IMG/VR virus record: IMGVR_UViG_3300045135_000898
Span: 1 to 64,000 of that record
DNA from: a virus
Strand: one strand, 5' to 3'
Length of the DNA stretch: 64,000 nucleotides
The notes beneath the pieces were generated by a model that had not been told where the DNA came from, made no database searches, and saw only the letters and a program-made list of their open reading frames with translations. Numbering within the stretch: position 1 is the stretch's first letter; each line of letters starts with the position of its first letter. Of the stretch, positions 46,765 through 55,020 are shown piece by piece. Position numbers and translations under genes: made by a program.

Positions 46765-49292
46765 CCAAAGAAATCCTCGAGGCTAACAACCTCTTCTGAT
46801 GTCCAACCGATTGCATCAAGAATTGGTGTAACCGCATCTAGGAATGTTTTGTTGAACATTGTTTCGTAATCGATGTACTTATGTAATTGCATTTCAACTG
46901 GAAGATAATCAGGAAACGAAATAACATTTTCACGAATAGGATTAGGTTTACGCAAGTAACAGAACTTGACTTTATCGCCATTCTGAATCTTTTCGTATGC
47001 TTTAAGACCTTTATCCTCAAGCGTGTTATTGTACATCAGTGCGCCACGAACATGAATAGGAGTACCTTTCTTGTACACCGTTTTATTGTCGCGCCACTTG
47101 ATTACATCGGATACCCCACGAGGAAATGATACGTCCTCAGGCGGCAACGTAGTAAAGTGATCTTTAAATTGCTGGATTGCTTTTTGAGTGTTAGACTCTG
47201 AACCTGTCATAATTACTTTGAACATATTCTTCATAGCAGAACGACATACTTCAGGAGTACTTGACTTAATAGCCTCGATACCCATGATCTTAAGTTTAGG
47301 TTCTTTGTACTCAACGCCTTCAGAGTTATGTACATTAAGAATATAACGTTTCTTAGCAGTCCATACACCTTTATCTGCAATGACCTCACGTTCCATAACC
47401 ATCTTCTGAGCATACGAATTCATATGTACAGCAAGTTCGTCGTAAGACTTTGCGATCATTGGTTCAAATTGGTCAGAGACCATCTTATCAACCAAATCAA
47501 CTACTTCTTTGATTGGTTTTTTGTCGAAGCCAAGCTTTTTAACCAAAGGACCAAAGTTAACGTAGTTAGAGTCAGTATCAATAGCGATGACATAATCAAA
47601 TTTGTTTGTACCACATATCTTGTTCATAAAACCGTTAAACGAGTGTTCAGCCCAACGAATAGCAAGCTGACCTGTAAGCGTAATACCTTCGGCGACACGA
47701 AGATCGTAATAACGGAACCAACGGTTACCCATCGCACCATATAATGAGTTCATCAAGATCTTGGCAGCCATTTGTTGGTTATCCAAAGTTGCTACTTGTT
47801 TTTCCAACTTATAAACTTCAATCTTGTTTGACTTATCAACGTTCACCAATTCTTGTTGAGCAGCTAGCATCTTTTTCTTAGTTGCTTTACGCTCAGCATA
47901 AATGGTTTCGATGATTCCTGGAATAACTCCTTGCTTGTCTTTGCGATACAGTGTACCGTTAGCTGCCATAGCATATTCGTCAGGTCTAGGATTACTAGGA
48001 TTAGTGCGAGTAAGACAGTTATCAACATTAACGCCTGGGACTACGTCATTTACGATAGTTTCAGGAGACATGTTACATTGCATAATGATGTGTGGGTATA
48101 GTGAGTTCAAGTCGAACGAAACTACCCAGTCATGCATACCAACTTGTGGAGCTTTAACGTAACCACCTGCAAAGTCAGACTTCATCTTGTCTTCGTTAGG
48201 AGGTACGACTACACCTTTATCATGTAGGTCACGGTATAGAATAGAATCCCAAATCGCGGTTGTACCTAATGTGTCACCATAATTGACACCACCGCGGTAC
48301 GCAAGTGTCATAGCTAAGTTAATCAGACCAAGCTTGTCATCAAGTCGGTAAACAATGCCAACGTCTTTGATGTTATAGTCACCAAACTTTTGAGGATCCT
48401 TTTCATATAGATCCTGGAGGTCTTTGTACTCTTCGTAAGACAATTTCTTTTCACCAAGTTCGACGTGTGCGATGTGGTCAAGCTTGTACGATTCCTGAGC
48501 CGTGTAAGTAAACTTTTTGTAAAGTTCAATGTAGTCAAGTTCAGTTACACCAAGGATTTCGTAAAACATTTGTTCACGACCATTTACCTTAATGTTGCGT
48601 TGATTGACCTTACCCCAAGGAGATAACTTCTGAGCAAAGTCTTCACCTAGCAAACGGAGGATACGATTAATGACATACGGCGTATCGAAGAAACGACAGT
48701 TCCAGCCTGAAATGATATCAGGCGTATTAACCGGAGATGACCACCAACCTACGAATGCTGAAAGCAAGTTAGCTTCAGTTTCGCAATAAAAGTATTCAAC
48801 ATCCATACCTTCAAGATCAAGCTCAGTCTTAGACTTATCCCATTCTTTTAAGTACCAAAGGTAATACTTGTTTTCTTGGTTATTGCGGTATGCGATAGCG
48901 TTGATAGGGTTAAGAGCTTCAGATGGATCAGAGTAACCATCTTCAGTTTTCATAACCTCGATATCGTAAAAGCCAACGTTCACGGTGTCAGGATCAAACT
49001 CGATATGACCTGGGAAACGTTCTTGTAGATGCTGAACAACATAGTTGGTGTTACCGTACACCTTGAAGTTAGGCATATCTTTGTAACGCTCGATGAAGTC
49101 TTTAGCTTCACGCATGTCATCCAATTGGATAGACGAAACCCTTACGCCGTCAAGCGCAAAGGTTTCCGATTTTGGATCCGGCACGAATAGTGTCGGTTTG
49201 AAACGAACCTTCTCATGGACCCGATGGCCATTCTTATAGCCGCGGTAAAGAAGGTTGTTTCCATAACGTATAACTGATGTGTAAAATTCCAA
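46761..49292 (-). CDS. 43: DNA polymerase (gp43), family B
   Basis: 843 residues against 898 in T4; the reading frame is complete and starts at a TTG with GGAGG upstream. Exo motifs: GFYDIEVM, a FDTPYV segment and IKDVGIVYRLD. Polymerase motifs: A FDLNSLYPHI, B KILMNSLYGAMGN, C AIDTDSNYV. The C-terminus SLEDFFG is a clamp-binding-like tail. Replicates phage DNA with gp44/62 and gp45. Not split or intron-interrupted. Confidence 0.98.
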   Translation of the reverse strand: MEFYTSVIRYGNNLLYRGYKNGHRVHEKVRFKPTLFVPDPKSETFALDGVRVSSIQLDDMREAKDFIERYKDMPNFKVYGNTNYVVQHLQERFPGHIEFDPDTVNVGFYDIEVMKTEDGYSDPSEALNPINAIAYRNNQENKYYLWYLKEWDKSKTELDLEGMDVEYFYCETEANLLSAFVGWWSSPVNTPDIISGWNCRFFDTPYVINRILRLLGEDFAQKLSPWGKVNQRNIKVNGREQMFYEILGVTELDYIELYKKFTYTAQESYKLDHIAHVELGEKKLSYEEYKDLQDLYEKDPQKFGDYNIKDVGIVYRLDDKLGLINLAMTLAYRGGVNYGDTLGTTAIWDSILYRDLHDKGVVVPPNEDKMKSDFAGGYVKAPQVGMHDWVVSFDLNSLYPHIIMQCNMSPETIVNDVVPGVNVDNCLTRTNPSNPRPDEYAMAANGTLYRKDKQGVIPGIIETIYAERKATKKKMLAAQQELVNVDKSNKIEVYKLEKQVATLDNQQMAAKILMNSLYGAMGNRWFRYYDLRVAEGITLTGQLAIRWAEHSFNGFMNKICGTNKFDYVIAIDTDSNYVNFGPLVKKLGFDKKPIKEVVDLVDKMVSDQFEPMIAKSYDELAVHMNSYAQKMVMEREVIADKGVWTAKKRYILNVHNSEGVEYKEPKLKIMGIEAIKSSTPEVCRSAMKNMFKVIMTGSESNTQKAIQQFKDHFTTLPPEDVSFPRGVSDVIKWRDNKTVYKKGTPIHVRGALMYNNTLEDKGLKAYEKIQNGDKVKFCYLRKPNPIRENVISFPDYLPVEMQLHKYIDYETMFNKTFLDAVTPILDAIGWTSEEVVSLEDFFG

Positions 49293-49317
49293 AGCTTACC
49301 TCCATAACAATAGTACA

Positions 49318-49346
49318 ATTATATCAAAGGATGAGGCTGATGTATA
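49318..49346 (-). promoter_or_regulatory. Early promoter of gp43
   Basis: TATACA and TATAAT, 17 bases apart, on the minus strand; the -35 is one base off the common TTTACA. Confidence 0.65.
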
Positions 49347-49351
49347 TAGTT

Positions 49352-49639
49352 TTACACAATTATTTTCTGGTCTGGTACCACGATCTGAGATGGGTTAACG
49401 GCTTCAACGTACTGTTTAGCCATTTCTTCAACTGGGTTGATAACGAACATGATTGCATCAGTTTTAACAGTAACTGAATCGTCTGCGTTATACGGCATCC
49501 AAGAAGCAAACGTTAGACGACCTTCTTGCATAGGAATTAGTAGGAGTGGGTTTTTCAAAGTTACAGATGAACCTTCCTGGGTTACTTCTGCGATTACTTC
49601 TTCACCTGTGGTTAGGCGTGTGATCTGTACTGTAGACAT
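49352..49639 (-). CDS. Conserved phage protein, LSm-like beta barrel candidate
   Basis: 95 residues: ITRLTTGEEVIAEV, FASWMPYNADD, MFVINPVEEM and a Val-rich end QIVVPDQKIIV. The strand pattern resembles Sm/LSm-type small beta barrels and occurs widely in marine T4 relatives with no assigned role. The assignment to the Sm fold is inference. Confidence 0.55.
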   Translation of the reverse strand: MSTVQITRLTTGEEVIAEVTQEGSSVTLKNPLLLIPMQEGRLTFASWMPYNADDSVTVKTDAIMFVINPVEEMAKQYVEAVNPSQIVVPDQKIIV

Positions 49640-49660
49640 AATATATCCTCAAGATAAAAT

Positions 49661-49683
49661 AGAGGCCGACCAATTCGACCTCT
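49661..49683 (-). terminator. Terminator hairpin
   Basis: On the minus strand AGAGGTCGA pairs with TCGGCCTCT (one G-U) around ATTGG, then ATTTTAT. It lies between the 15-aa peptide and the LSm-like gene, so it ends the small-gene transcript. Confidence 0.65.
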
Positions 49684-49692
49684 GTGCATTAT

Positions 49693-49740
49693 TTATTTAC
49701 CAAACAATTCATCATATTCTTCGTTGGTATAAGGCCACAT
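49693..49740 (-). CDS. 15-aa peptide MWPYTNEEYDELFGK
   Basis: ATG at 49740 with AAAAAGGAC at Shine-Dalgarno distance and stop TAA at 49695. The peptide ends in a motif (YDELFGK) like the C-terminal tails of the polymerase and gp55, so it might bind the sliding clamp. It lies directly after the gene at 49743 in the same late transcript. So short a gene is judged by its ribosome site and by the motif. Confidence 0.45.
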   Translation of the reverse strand: MWPYTNEEYDELFGK

Positions 49741-49742
49741 AA

Positions 49743-49964
49743 TTAGTCCTTTTTAGAAACGAATGAATATAGTTCTTTTGCCTTTTCAGTAAGCTCGTCC
49801 ATGCTGTATGGTTTCATAGCTTCCTGTAGTTCTTCAGCCGTTTTCTTACCTTCTTCAAACATCTTCTGAGTGAACTCCATGTTCATCGTCCAAGCGTTAT
49901 CAAGGTAATCTTTAGCCATTGCTAGCATTTCTGTACGGATTTCGAAAGGGTTTTTATTAGACAT
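49743..49964 (-). CDS. Conserved small T4-type helical protein, 73 aa
   Basis: MSNKNPFEIRTEMLAMAKDY and a long amphipathic helix ending in SKKD. Similar proteins are common in marine T4 relatives near gene 43, function unknown. Transcribed from the late promoter at 50230. Confidence 0.6.
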   Translation of the reverse strand: MSNKNPFEIRTEMLAMAKDYLDNAWTMNMEFTQKMFEEGKKTAEELQEAMKPYSMDELTEKAKELYSFVSKKD

Positions 49965-49998
49965 GTATAATCTCCTGTGTGTGTATGTGTTATAGAAA

Positions 49999-50196
49999 TT
50001 AAATAGCGGCGATTTCGTCGAATTTAATTTCTTTCTTGCTAAGGATTGCTTTCTTCAATGAGTATTCACTTACATTGCGAAAGTCCTTATTCTGTGTAAC
50101 AAGGTAGCGAGCAAGTTCTGCTGCAGCTTGTTCTTCACGAACTCGGATCATGCGGATCATTGCTCGCTTTAAAGCACGTTTAACTTTTCGTAACAT
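49999..50196 (-). CDS. Small basic helical protein, 65 aa
   Basis: Starts MLRKVKRALKRAMIRMIRVR, a basic amphipathic helix, followed by Ala/Glu-rich helix. Late promoter TATAAATA at 50237-50230. Possibly nucleic-acid- or membrane-binding; unknown. Confidence 0.55.
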   Translation of the reverse strand: MLRKVKRALKRAMIRMIRVREEQAAAELARYLVTQNKDFRNVSEYSLKKAILSKKEIKFDEIAAI

Positions 50197-50229
50197 TTTC
50201 TTTTCCTGTGTGAGTGTCAGTTACGAAGT

Positions 50230-50237
50230 TATTTATA
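50230..50237 (-). promoter_or_regulatory. T4-type late promoter
   Basis: TATAAATA on the minus strand, 34 bases before the start at 50196. Confidence 0.75.
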
Positions 50238-50248
50238 CTTTAGTGTAC

Positions 50249-50334
50249 GATTTTTAGGTAACTCGGCCGAGTATATTTATTAACCTTATGGTTAACTTTT
50301 ATTAACTCATTGGCCGAGTTAACTATATGGTTAA
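50249..50334. repeat. Inverted repeats downstream of Hsp20
   Basis: TAACTCGGCC and GGCCGAGTTA, a palindrome CTCGGCCGAG, and two copies of TTAACC/GGTTAA dyads lie between the hsp20 stop and the late promoter at 50230. They can form a large cruciform or stem-loop. No T-run makes it a plain terminator. Confidence 0.55.
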
Positions 50335-50335
50335 C

Positions 50336-50770
50336 CTATTCGGCTAAGTATTGTTGCTCTTTACTCCGACCAATAGGAATCATCTTAGGACGTTTCTCTT
50401 CAGGAATGATTTCTTGTAGAGAGATGCTAAGAATACCGTCTTCCATAGATGCGCCCATAACTTCGATGTTCTCAGAAATGGTAAATGATTTACGGAATTT
50501 TTTGGCAGAGATACCCTTATGAAGGAACGTCATAGAATCATCAGATGTAGTGTAGTTTTCTACAGTCTGAACCGTAAGTACGCCTTTCTCAAGTTTAATC
50601 TCGACGTCGTCTTGATTATAACCAGCAAGTGCCAGTTCAAGAAGGTACTCAGAATCAGTAATCTTGATGATGTTATGAGGTGGAAAAGATACTTGTTTGG
50701 CGGTGTTCATTCGCTCAAGTTCATTGAACAAACGGTCAAAGCCAACAAATGAAGGGTGTTGTAGAGTCAT
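50336..50770 (-). CDS. Hsp20 / IbpA-like small heat-shock protein
   Basis: 144 residues: an N-terminal arm with FVGFDRLFNELER, the alpha-crystallin domain (about 35-120, ELALAGYNQDDVEIKLEKG) and a C-terminal IPIG tail with the I-x-I motif. Prevents protein aggregation; phage sHSPs occur in cyanophages and other T4 relatives. Late promoter at 50833-50840. Confidence 0.92.
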   Translation of the reverse strand: MTLQHPSFVGFDRLFNELERMNTAKQVSFPPHNIIKITDSEYLLELALAGYNQDDVEIKLEKGVLTVQTVENYTTSDDSMTFLHKGISAKKFRKSFTISENIEVMGASMEDGILSISLQEIIPEEKRPKMIPIGRSKEQQYLAE

Positions 50771-50832
50771 AGTTGTTTCTCCTATTTAAAGCAAGAATTA
50801 AATTGCGGACCAGATTATTCTGCATCCGCTAT

Positions 50833-50840
50833 TATTTATA
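50833..50840 (-). promoter_or_regulatory. T4-type late promoter of hsp20
   Basis: TATAAATA on the minus strand, about 63 bases before the hsp20 start. Confidence 0.75.
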
Positions 50841-50845
50841 CAAGT

Positions 50846-51850
50846 TTATGGATTTATATCACTAACTTGTACATTTTCAAATGCTGAAACTGAGTTAGTA
50901 GAACTCAATCCAGCTATTGGACCGCTAGCGGTCCATTGTTTTTCTTCTGTAGTATAAATTACTTGGCTACTAAAAGTAGCCGTAAGATTATAAGTTAATA
51001 ATCCACCGGAATTTGTAATGGTGCCAGTTGTTGATCCATCAGGACCATTGGACCAAGCAGGTACCGTTTGACCATCTTCTACCCCATCAAACATTATTGG
51101 GCCGAGGTCCCATGTAAACCCAGGAATCACCCCTGTGGTACGAGGTTCAGTCGTTATATTTAGTACGACAGAAGAACTCATGTTTAACCATGCGTGCCAA
51201 TCTAAAGCATTCCTAAGATCTGAGCTACGAGTGATTAGATTAGGATCAATGAAAATCTTAGGTTTATATTGTGCAATATTTTTTGGATCGCCATTATCAA
51301 ACCATTCAACAAACCAGTCTGGGAAATGAGTCTTTGGGTCAAAGTCGTAAGCTGTGCCGCCAGTCCAAGTTACCTCTCCAGTAACTGGATCAACTTCCCA
51401 TGTTGCACGTCCGAGTGTTACGGACCACGCCCAACCATCTGTTAGAGTTGAACCTAAGTAACCAATCCAATCTGAAGATGTTTTCATTTGGCCAGGTGCT
51501 GTTGCTCTGAATTCAGTGGCAACACCGTAGTCATCATACCAAAGACCGCCTTCGAACTTTCCGTTTGTGTTTAATGTTGAATCATAATTATTGATCTTTT
51601 CTAAGATTTTATTTTGCATCCAAACATGCATATTGTTTGTAGCATAATCAATCAGCTGAGCTTCTTCTGTTCCGGTGTCACGGGTTAAAGCTTCAACAAA
51701 TACCTTTGCTGCAGCATAAAAGTTCATCGGATTAAGAGTGAAATCGCCTAATCCGTTTGAAACTTTTGGTGCAGCTGCGTGAGCAAACCCTTCATTGTAA
51801 TTGACAGCCGTTAGGGTTTCAGTAAGTGCTGAAGATTTCATTCCCATCAT
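50846..51850 (-). CDS. Probable late structural protein, 334 aa
   Basis: Gly/Thr/Asn/Trp-rich, beta-heavy sequence; N-terminal KSSALTETLTAV resembles a cleaved LTE head-protein leader. C-terminal 130 residues (TAVNYNEG at start; GFTWDLGPIMFD, TTGTITNSGG, LTYNLTATF later) have immunoglobulin-like strand patterns. I infer a head or tail decoration or fibre protein; no family recognised. Late promoter at 51875. Confidence 0.55.
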   Translation of the reverse strand: MMGMKSSALTETLTAVNYNEGFAHAAAPKVSNGLGDFTLNPMNFYAAAKVFVEALTRDTGTEEAQLIDYATNNMHVWMQNKILEKINNYDSTLNTNGKFEGGLWYDDYGVATEFRATAPGQMKTSSDWIGYLGSTLTDGWAWSVTLGRATWEVDPVTGEVTWTGGTAYDFDPKTHFPDWFVEWFDNGDPKNIAQYKPKIFIDPNLITRSSDLRNALDWHAWLNMSSSVVLNITTEPRTTGVIPGFTWDLGPIMFDGVEDGQTVPAWSNGPDGSTTGTITNSGGLLTYNLTATFSSQVIYTTEEKQWTASGPIAGLSSTNSVSAFENVQVSDINP

Positions 51851-51874
51851 TAAATCCTACTTAATATTTAAGTA

Positions 51875-51882
51875 TATTTATA
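51875..51882 (-). promoter_or_regulatory. T4-type late promoter
   Basis: TATAAATA on the minus strand, 25 bases before the start at 51850. Confidence 0.78.
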
Positions 51883-51884
51883 CA

Positions 51885-52136
51885 TCAATCGATGTAAGCG
51901 AGAATAAATTTCTCACTAATGATGGCACCTTTAGTACCTTCGTGTGTTACAGGAGCAGCTTCACCCCATTTAACGTAACACTTTAGTCCAGGTTTTGCTT
52001 CAGCTTCTGGACCTGCTGCTAGGATCACCGCTGGCTTAATGCCAGTCTCAACTTCGCCGGTTAGGATAATTCCTGCCTTTGTAGTTGATTCACGTTGAAC
52101 CTCAGTAACGAAAAGATTATCATATGTTGGTTTCAT
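51885..52136 (-). CDS. 31: GroES-like co-chaperonin (gp31-like)
   Basis: 83 residues: MKPTYDNLFVTEV, the mobile-loop equivalent TTKAGIILTGE, GIKPAVILAAGPEAEAKPG and the C-terminal SEKFILAYID follow the GroES/gp31 fold. In T4, gp31 replaces GroES with GroEL for capsid folding. Short for the family but the pattern is consistent. Position after RegA is not as in T4. Shares the chaperone neighbourhood with Hsp20. Confidence 0.75.
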   Translation of the reverse strand: MKPTYDNLFVTEVQRESTTKAGIILTGEVETGIKPAVILAAGPEAEAKPGLKCYVKWGEAAPVTHEGTKGAIISEKFILAYID

Positions 52137-52137
52137 T

Positions 52138-52551
52138 TCACTTATTGCCTATATTATATTTGGGACACAGATTCCAATCGTGTTTATCTTTAAAACCAAT
52201 AACTTTAATTTGACGCAGTGGAGCTATGTTACTGGCTTGGTCACGATTCACGACATCGATTAGACCCCAATCACTTAACAAAGTCGCAATCGTGTTACGA
52301 CGCTGGATATCATTCTCCATCAGATTAGAAGGCTTTCCATCTAATAGGAACAATTCTTTAAAATGCACAATGAAATAGCGACCTTGCTTATGTAGGATAT
52401 GGCAAGATTGATACAGTGTACGATCTTTTCTTGATGCGACTCCGATACGAGTCAACGTTTCTCGGACTTTGAGGAAATCGTCCGGTTCATTGATGGTAAC
52501 TTCCAGCATCATTGCCGGAGTCCATTCAATTGGTTTTTTATTTTCTTCCAC
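52138..52551 (-). CDS. regA: RegA translational repressor
   Basis: Contains the T4 RegA sequence signature PDDFLKVRETLTRIG, LYQSCHILHKQG and the C-terminal FKDKHDWNLCPKYNIGN. It binds the ribosome sites of many early mRNAs. The frame opens with a GTG at 52551 behind AAAGGTG, giving 137 residues; T4 RegA alignment starts at the ATG at 52509 (123 residues, T4 has 122), so both starts are possible. Order 45-44-62-regA is as in T4. Confidence 0.95.
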   Translation of the reverse strand: MEENKKPIEWTPAMMLEVTINEPDDFLKVRETLTRIGVASRKDRTLYQSCHILHKQGRYFIVHFKELFLLDGKPSNLMENDIQRRNTIATLLSDWGLIDVVNRDQASNIAPLRQIKVIGFKDKHDWNLCPKYNIGNK

Positions 52552-52915
52552 CTTTGTTCACCTTTTGCTTTAACATTTCAATTTGTTCATTATTTAGTAA
52601 GGTCAAAGCTTGGCGAGCTTTTTCATCATTATAGCCATAATATTCTTTGACCAATTCAATCGATTCAGACTGCTCAGGTTTAAACCATTTTGAGAATCTT
52701 TTTCGTTTACGAATTGTATTTATAAGAAAATCGAATTGTAAACGATTGTCGATTTGATGGTATTTATTCATCTCGTTGGCATAGAATATTGTGTCGTTAA
52801 AATAAGAAAGGCCACGATTGACCATGAATGCCGAGTACTTCTTTTCGGCATCGTCGTCAACCATGATATCCTTCTTGGTGGAGTTAATTGCATTGAGATA
52901 TTCAAATGGATTCAT
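52538..52915 (-). CDS. 62: Clamp loader small subunit (gp62)
   Basis: 125 residues, shorter than T4 gp62 (187). MNPFEYLNAINSTKKDIMVD and YSAFMVNRGLSYFNDT and KRKRFSKW match the marine T4-type gp62 family. Forms the clamp loader with gp44. Overlaps regA by 14 bases. Confidence 0.9.
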   Translation of the reverse strand: MNPFEYLNAINSTKKDIMVDDDAEKKYSAFMVNRGLSYFNDTIFYANEMNKYHQIDNRLQFDFLINTIRKRKRFSKWFKPEQSESIELVKEYYGYNDEKARQALTLLNNEQIEMLKQKVNKGGRK

Positions 52916-53496
52916 GATATAGCCTGTGCAAGAGTTTGTAGTCGCATTACATCCATTGCGATATCATGACGTGGATCATGAGCAATGAACTTATCATCAA
53001 GTCCTTCTGGAATAAACTTATTGCTAAGTCCAGATCCATAAGACATACCTTCAATCATTGAGCGAGTATCACGAATAGTCCACCAAGGATATGGTTCAGG
53101 TTTACCAATATCCTTCATAATCTGTTCAGTGATAATAGGATCAAACGTATTACCGCGAGTGTAAATTGCTTTGACTCCTTCGCACCCTTCTTTGAAAATA
53201 TCATACAGCGCAGTGATTGATAAATCGTCTGCAGTAGGAGTTAACTGTGCATCACGTAGTTCCTTAGGACGTTCTCCCCACCAAGCAAGAGTATCTTTAT
53301 CGATTTTCTTGCCGTAGTTTTTAACTTGATCTTCAACGTCAAATTTAAATTCAACGCATGATTCAACAAGTTCAGAGAATGAGTAAGGATTTGATGTAAA
53401 GCGGTCAGTATCAAACTCAACGACAGCCAAAGATAAAACCGGTAGGGTACTTGGGTCCTTACCTAAGGTTTCGTAGTCATAAATTGCGCATTTCAT
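52912..53496 (-). CDS. dexA: DexA-like 3'-5' exonuclease
   Basis: 194 residues of DnaQ fold: DYE at 7-9 (Exo I), TFDPIITEQI (Exo II), and the C-terminal AHDPRHDIAMDVM (Exo III). DexA of T4 has the same C-terminal pattern GFVAHDSIHD. Degrades single- or double-stranded DNA ends; role in DNA recycling or recombination. Confidence 0.9.
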   Translation of the reverse strand: MKCAIYDYETLGKDPSTLPVLSLAVVEFDTDRFTSNPYSFSELVESCVEFKFDVEDQVKNYGKKIDKDTLAWWGERPKELRDAQLTPTADDLSITALYDIFKEGCEGVKAIYTRGNTFDPIITEQIMKDIGKPEPYPWWTIRDTRSMIEGMSYGSGLSNKFIPEGLDDKFIAHDPRHDIAMDVMRLQTLAQAIS

Positions 53497-53666
53497 ATTA
53501 TTAATCCTATACCGTGATTTGCGATTGCATTCAAAATAATAAAGATACCAACAACGACTTCGAATAACACAAGTACAGTCCTTACGATTGCAACCTTATC
53601 GGCTTCTCTGTCGGTTTTACCAGTTTTTGATCCTAACGCTTTTGCCCATATTTTCCACCACATCAT
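53493..53666 (-). CDS. Small membrane protein between gp44 and dexA, 57 aa
   Basis: ATG at 53666, overlapping the gp44 stop, and TGA overlapping the dexA start (ATGA). Soluble basic N-terminus MMWWKIWAKALGSKTGKTDR, then a hydrophobic helix at about 28-50. Proteins of this form occur in many T4-type phages at this place; function unknown. Confidence 0.65.
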   Translation of the reverse strand: MMWWKIWAKALGSKTGKTDREADKVAIVRTVLVLFEVVVGIFIILNAIANHGIGLII

Positions 53667-54601
53667 TTCCACTCAGTGTTGGCCATGAGTTCAGTCATAC
53701 AGGCAACGACGTTAAGTTCAGCATCAGCAACAAACGCTGCTTTATACTGATAGTCAGCAAGAATCAAGACAATCTGAGGGACAGACTGTTGTTGAGCCTT
53801 ATCAGCCATTACATCGTAAATTGAGCGGAAAATAACTTGAGGTTCAACATCAATATTATCAACAACCCACTTACGCATTGTCTTGAAGTCTTTTTCCTTC
53901 AACGATTTGACCAAAGCATTAATGCTATCCTCAGTCATATCGACCAATGCGCCAGCATCGATCTTACCTGATACGGAATAACGCTGTACTTCGTTTAGAA
54001 CACGACGCCAATCTGGGAAGTGTTTTTCAACAAGCATAGCAAGTGCTTTAGGTTCAAAGTCAACGTTTTCGGTTTGGAGAATACCGCCTAAACGTTTGAA
54101 GAAAGATGCTGCGATCTGTGGCTTCTGTGAAACTGGAATCGCAAACTCATAAACTGAACATCGAGAATGGAGAGGCTCGATGATACGATTCTTAAAGTTA
54201 CACGTGAGGATAAAGCGACAGTTATTACTAAACTCCTCAATGAAGCCACGGAGCGCAGGCTGAGTTGACTGAGGATTAAGGTAATCAGCCTCATCGAGGA
54301 TAACTACTTTATAACCACCAGTCAGTGAGACTGTAGATGCGAATTGCTTGATCTTCCCACGAAGAGTATCAATGTTACCTTCTTCAGAACCGTTAATGAT
54401 GATATAGTCGAGATCAAGCTCATTACATAATGCACGAGCAACAGTGGTCTTACCAACACCGGCAGTACCACTAAACATCATATTAGGCAATTCACCGCCT
54501 TCTACAATCTTCGAGAAAGTATCCTTTAGCGATTGCGGCAGGATACATTCGTCGATCTTACGTGGACGATACTTTTCGACCCACAGGAATTCATTAGACA
54601 T
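53663..54601 (-). CDS. 44: Clamp loader large subunit (gp44)
   Basis: 312 residues, AAA+ ATPase: Walker A GTAGVGKTT, Walker B VVILDEADYL, and the SRC arginine finger LHSRCSVY. Opens and loads gp45 on primed DNA. Promoter at 54629. Confidence 0.97.
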   Translation of the reverse strand: MSNEFLWVEKYRPRKIDECILPQSLKDTFSKIVEGGELPNMMFSGTAGVGKTTVARALCNELDLDYIIINGSEEGNIDTLRGKIKQFASTVSLTGGYKVVILDEADYLNPQSTQPALRGFIEEFSNNCRFILTCNFKNRIIEPLHSRCSVYEFAIPVSQKPQIAASFFKRLGGILQTENVDFEPKALAMLVEKHFPDWRRVLNEVQRYSVSGKIDAGALVDMTEDSINALVKSLKEKDFKTMRKWVVDNIDVEPQVIFRSIYDVMADKAQQQSVPQIVLILADYQYKAAFVADAELNVVACMTELMANTEWK

Positions 54602-54628
54602 TTACAGATTCTCCATTATAAAAAACAT

Positions 54629-54658
54629 ATTATATCACATTCAACCAACAAATGTAAA
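54629..54658 (-). promoter_or_regulatory. Early promoter of gp44
   Basis: TTTACA and TATAAT, 18 bases apart, on the minus strand. Confidence 0.75.
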
Positions 54659-54675
54659 TAGCTAATTTGAAAAAT

Positions 54676-54751
54676 TGGTGCCGGCACCAAGAGTCGAACT
54701 CGGGACATCTTCATTACAAGTGAAGCGCTCTACCTACTGAGCTATACCGGC
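54676..54751 (-). tRNA. tRNA-Thr (TGT)
   Basis: 76-nt cloverleaf with encoded CCA; anticodon loop CTTGTAA, acceptor GCCGGTA with TGCCGGC. T4 also has tRNA-Thr(TGT). Confidence 0.95.
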
Positions 54752-54883
54752 ATAAAACCTCTTACGAGGTTGGTGCGATCTAATACGTGCCTAGATGCGC
54801 ATGGCAGGGATGTAAGCTAGTTCCCTGTTTTTGATACACTCATTGACATGGCTTCACTCATAGTTAATCAATGTATCGAAATT
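54752..54883 (-). ncRNA. Structured spacer between tRNA-Thr and tRNA-Asn
   Basis: No gene. Read on the minus strand, CAGGGA/TCCCTG, a CATCTA/TAGATC pair, and GATACA...TGTATC stems are visible and cover most of the 132 bases. Like the 1.2-2.6 kb region, it looks like structured RNA in a tRNA transcript, though less regular. Confidence 0.4.
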
Positions 54884-54959
54884 TGGCTCCTCGACCTGGA
54901 CTCGAACCAGGGACCAATAGATTAACAGTCTACTGCTCTACCAACTGAGCTATCGAGGA
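54884..54959 (-). tRNA. tRNA-Asn (GTT)
   Basis: 76-nt cloverleaf with CCA; anticodon loop CTGTTAA, acceptor TCCTCGA with TCGAGGA, discriminator G. Confidence 0.96.
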
Positions 54960-55020
54960 ATAAAGCCTTTTCGCGGCCAACGATCATTCACTATGTGGGG
55001 AATGATACCCAAATTATATA

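Noticed and set aside
52717-52724. Late promoter inside gp62
   Set aside because: Coding-sequence match with no clear downstream late gene.
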